Positions 63,437-64,000 of a stretch of DNA of 64,000 bases are shown here, in pieces. Positions within the stretch are counted from its first letter, which is position 1. The number at the start of each line of letters is the position of its first letter. The translations under genes were made by a program, and so were the position numbers. Source of the DNA: Brevibacterium gallinarum (lineage in GTDB: Bacteria > Actinomycetota > Actinomycetes > Actinomycetales > Brevibacteriaceae); the NCBI RefSeq assembly GCF_014836885.1, contig NZ_JACSPY010000002.1:248001-312000 (forward strand), read 5' to 3'. Below the pieces are notes generated by a model. It saw only the letters and a list, made by a program, of their open reading frames with translations, did no database searches and had not been told where the DNA came from.

Positions 63437-64000
63437 GTGCTCGAACTCACCGGCATCACGCTCAAGTCCGGCCGCAAGACGTGGCTGAAGGACGTATCGC
63501 TGACCGCCCGCCCGCGCCGCCTGACCGGCATCGTCGGCCAGCGCGGCTCCGGCAAGACCGAACTCGTCCGCGTCATCATGGGCCTCATCACCCCCGATGA
63601 GGGCACCGTCGAACTCGAAGGCCACGAACTGGGCTTCGGCGACCGGCAGAACTTCGGCTATCTGCCCGCTGAACGCGGCGGCTACCCGGGGATGAAGGTC
63701 CTCGAGCAGATCGTCTACCTCGCGCGCCTGCACGGCATGACGATGGGCGCAGCCGAGCGCAACGCCGTCACTCTGCTCTCGCGCCTCGACCTGTCCGACC
63801 GCGCCTACGCGCCGCTGTCGCACCTGTCCGGCACCGAGGTCGCCCGCGCTGAGATCGCCGCCGTGCTCGCCGCCGACCCGGACGTCGTCGTGCTCGACGA
63901 CCCGTTCGACGGCCTCGACGCCGCCAGCACCCAGAAGGTCTTCAGCCTGCTGCGCGACCACGCCGACTCCGGAGTCCCGGTCATCTTCACTTCCGATTCC
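63437..64000 (+). CDS. ABC transporter ATP-binding protein with degenerate motifs, 3'-truncated by window edge
   Basis: First 188 codons of an ABC-2-type exporter ATPase (NatA-like; the FGYLPAERGGYPGMKVLEQIVYLARLHG segment is typical). Walker A is normal (GQRGSGKT, residues 34-41), but the signature reads LSGTE instead of LSGGQ (130-134), the Walker B catalytic Glu is Asp (LDDPFDGLD, D155) and the H-loop His is replaced by Asp (IFTSDS, D187). It may bind ATP but hydrolyse slowly, working in a heterodimer. GTG 63437 has a GAAGGA site six bases upstream. A permease gene is expected beyond the window. Confidence 0.88.
   Translation, partial: MLELTGITLKSGRKTWLKDVSLTARPRRLTGIVGQRGSGKTELVRVIMGLITPDEGTVELEGHELGFGDRQNFGYLPAERGGYPGMKVLEQIVYLARLHGMTMGAAERNAVTLLSRLDLSDRAYAPLSHLSGTEVARAEIAAVLAADPDVVVLDDPFDGLDAASTQKVFSLLRDHADSGVPVIFTSDS

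Overview
The window is 64 kb of GC-rich DNA with dense genes, ATGA-type overlaps, many GTG starts and many apparently leaderless promoters. It also carries a HAIR/HspR-type site, a DtxR/IdeR-type iron box, PRC-barrel/DUF2382 and DUF5926/DUF6458 proteins. Together these point to an actinobacterium, probably order Micrococcales. A Brevibacterium-like host is my best guess from gene content, but that is inference. No rRNA, tRNA, CRISPR array, transposase or integrase was recognised.

Layout. 0-4.3 kb: 3' part of a class III aminotransferase, an APC permease and a short phosphate acetyltransferase with no acetate kinase beside it, possibly part of taurine/sulfonate use. 4.5-11 kb: FAD/NAD(P)-binding protein, cardiolipin synthase, YtxH-like protein, YihY/BrkB protein and FGGY kinase. 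11-16.6 kb: electron-transfer flavoprotein etfBA, a thiolase, a small membrane protein and a CaiB-type CoA transferase, a beta-oxidation/CoA theme. 16.8-20 kb: PRC-barrel/DUF2382 stress protein, PAP2 phosphatase and a membrane protein. 20-24.4 kb: siderophore ABC operon (binding protein, two permeases, ATPase) with a DtxR-type box and a striking G18/C17 tract. 24.5-31.5 kb: a lower-GC catabolic island (OCD-family protein, HyuB, HyuA, MFS carrier, divergent GntR regulator) whose ends are near-identical 33-36 bp hairpin direct repeats. 31.5-40.3 kb: SDR, then an XRE-TetR fusion regulator overlapping a peptide ABC operon and a serine hydrolase. 40.3-44.3 kb: membrane protein, MFS exporter, MerR regulator and GNAT. 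44.4-48.7 kb: DUF5926, GT2, pheA, arcA and DUF6458. 48.7-53.6 kb: epimerase, large unknown lipoprotein, enoyl-CoA hydratase and an HTH/PIN toxin-antitoxin-like pair. 53.7-64 kb: clpB with a HAIR operator, exonuclease III, a glycolate oxidase-like gene with malate synthase G, an SDR, an orphan structured RNA candidate, pyrE and the start of a degenerate ABC ATPase.

The most unusual signals are not ordinary genes. They are a dispersed 12-mer (CACCGCCTCGGG or its complement) that recurs in terminators, 3' ends and low-complexity protein linkers; 20-bp tandem arrays just after stop codons; the repeat-bounded hyu island; and a promoter-hairpins-terminator unit of about 110 nt before pyrE. All functional calls are from reading the sequence and recalled family knowledge; no database search was run.
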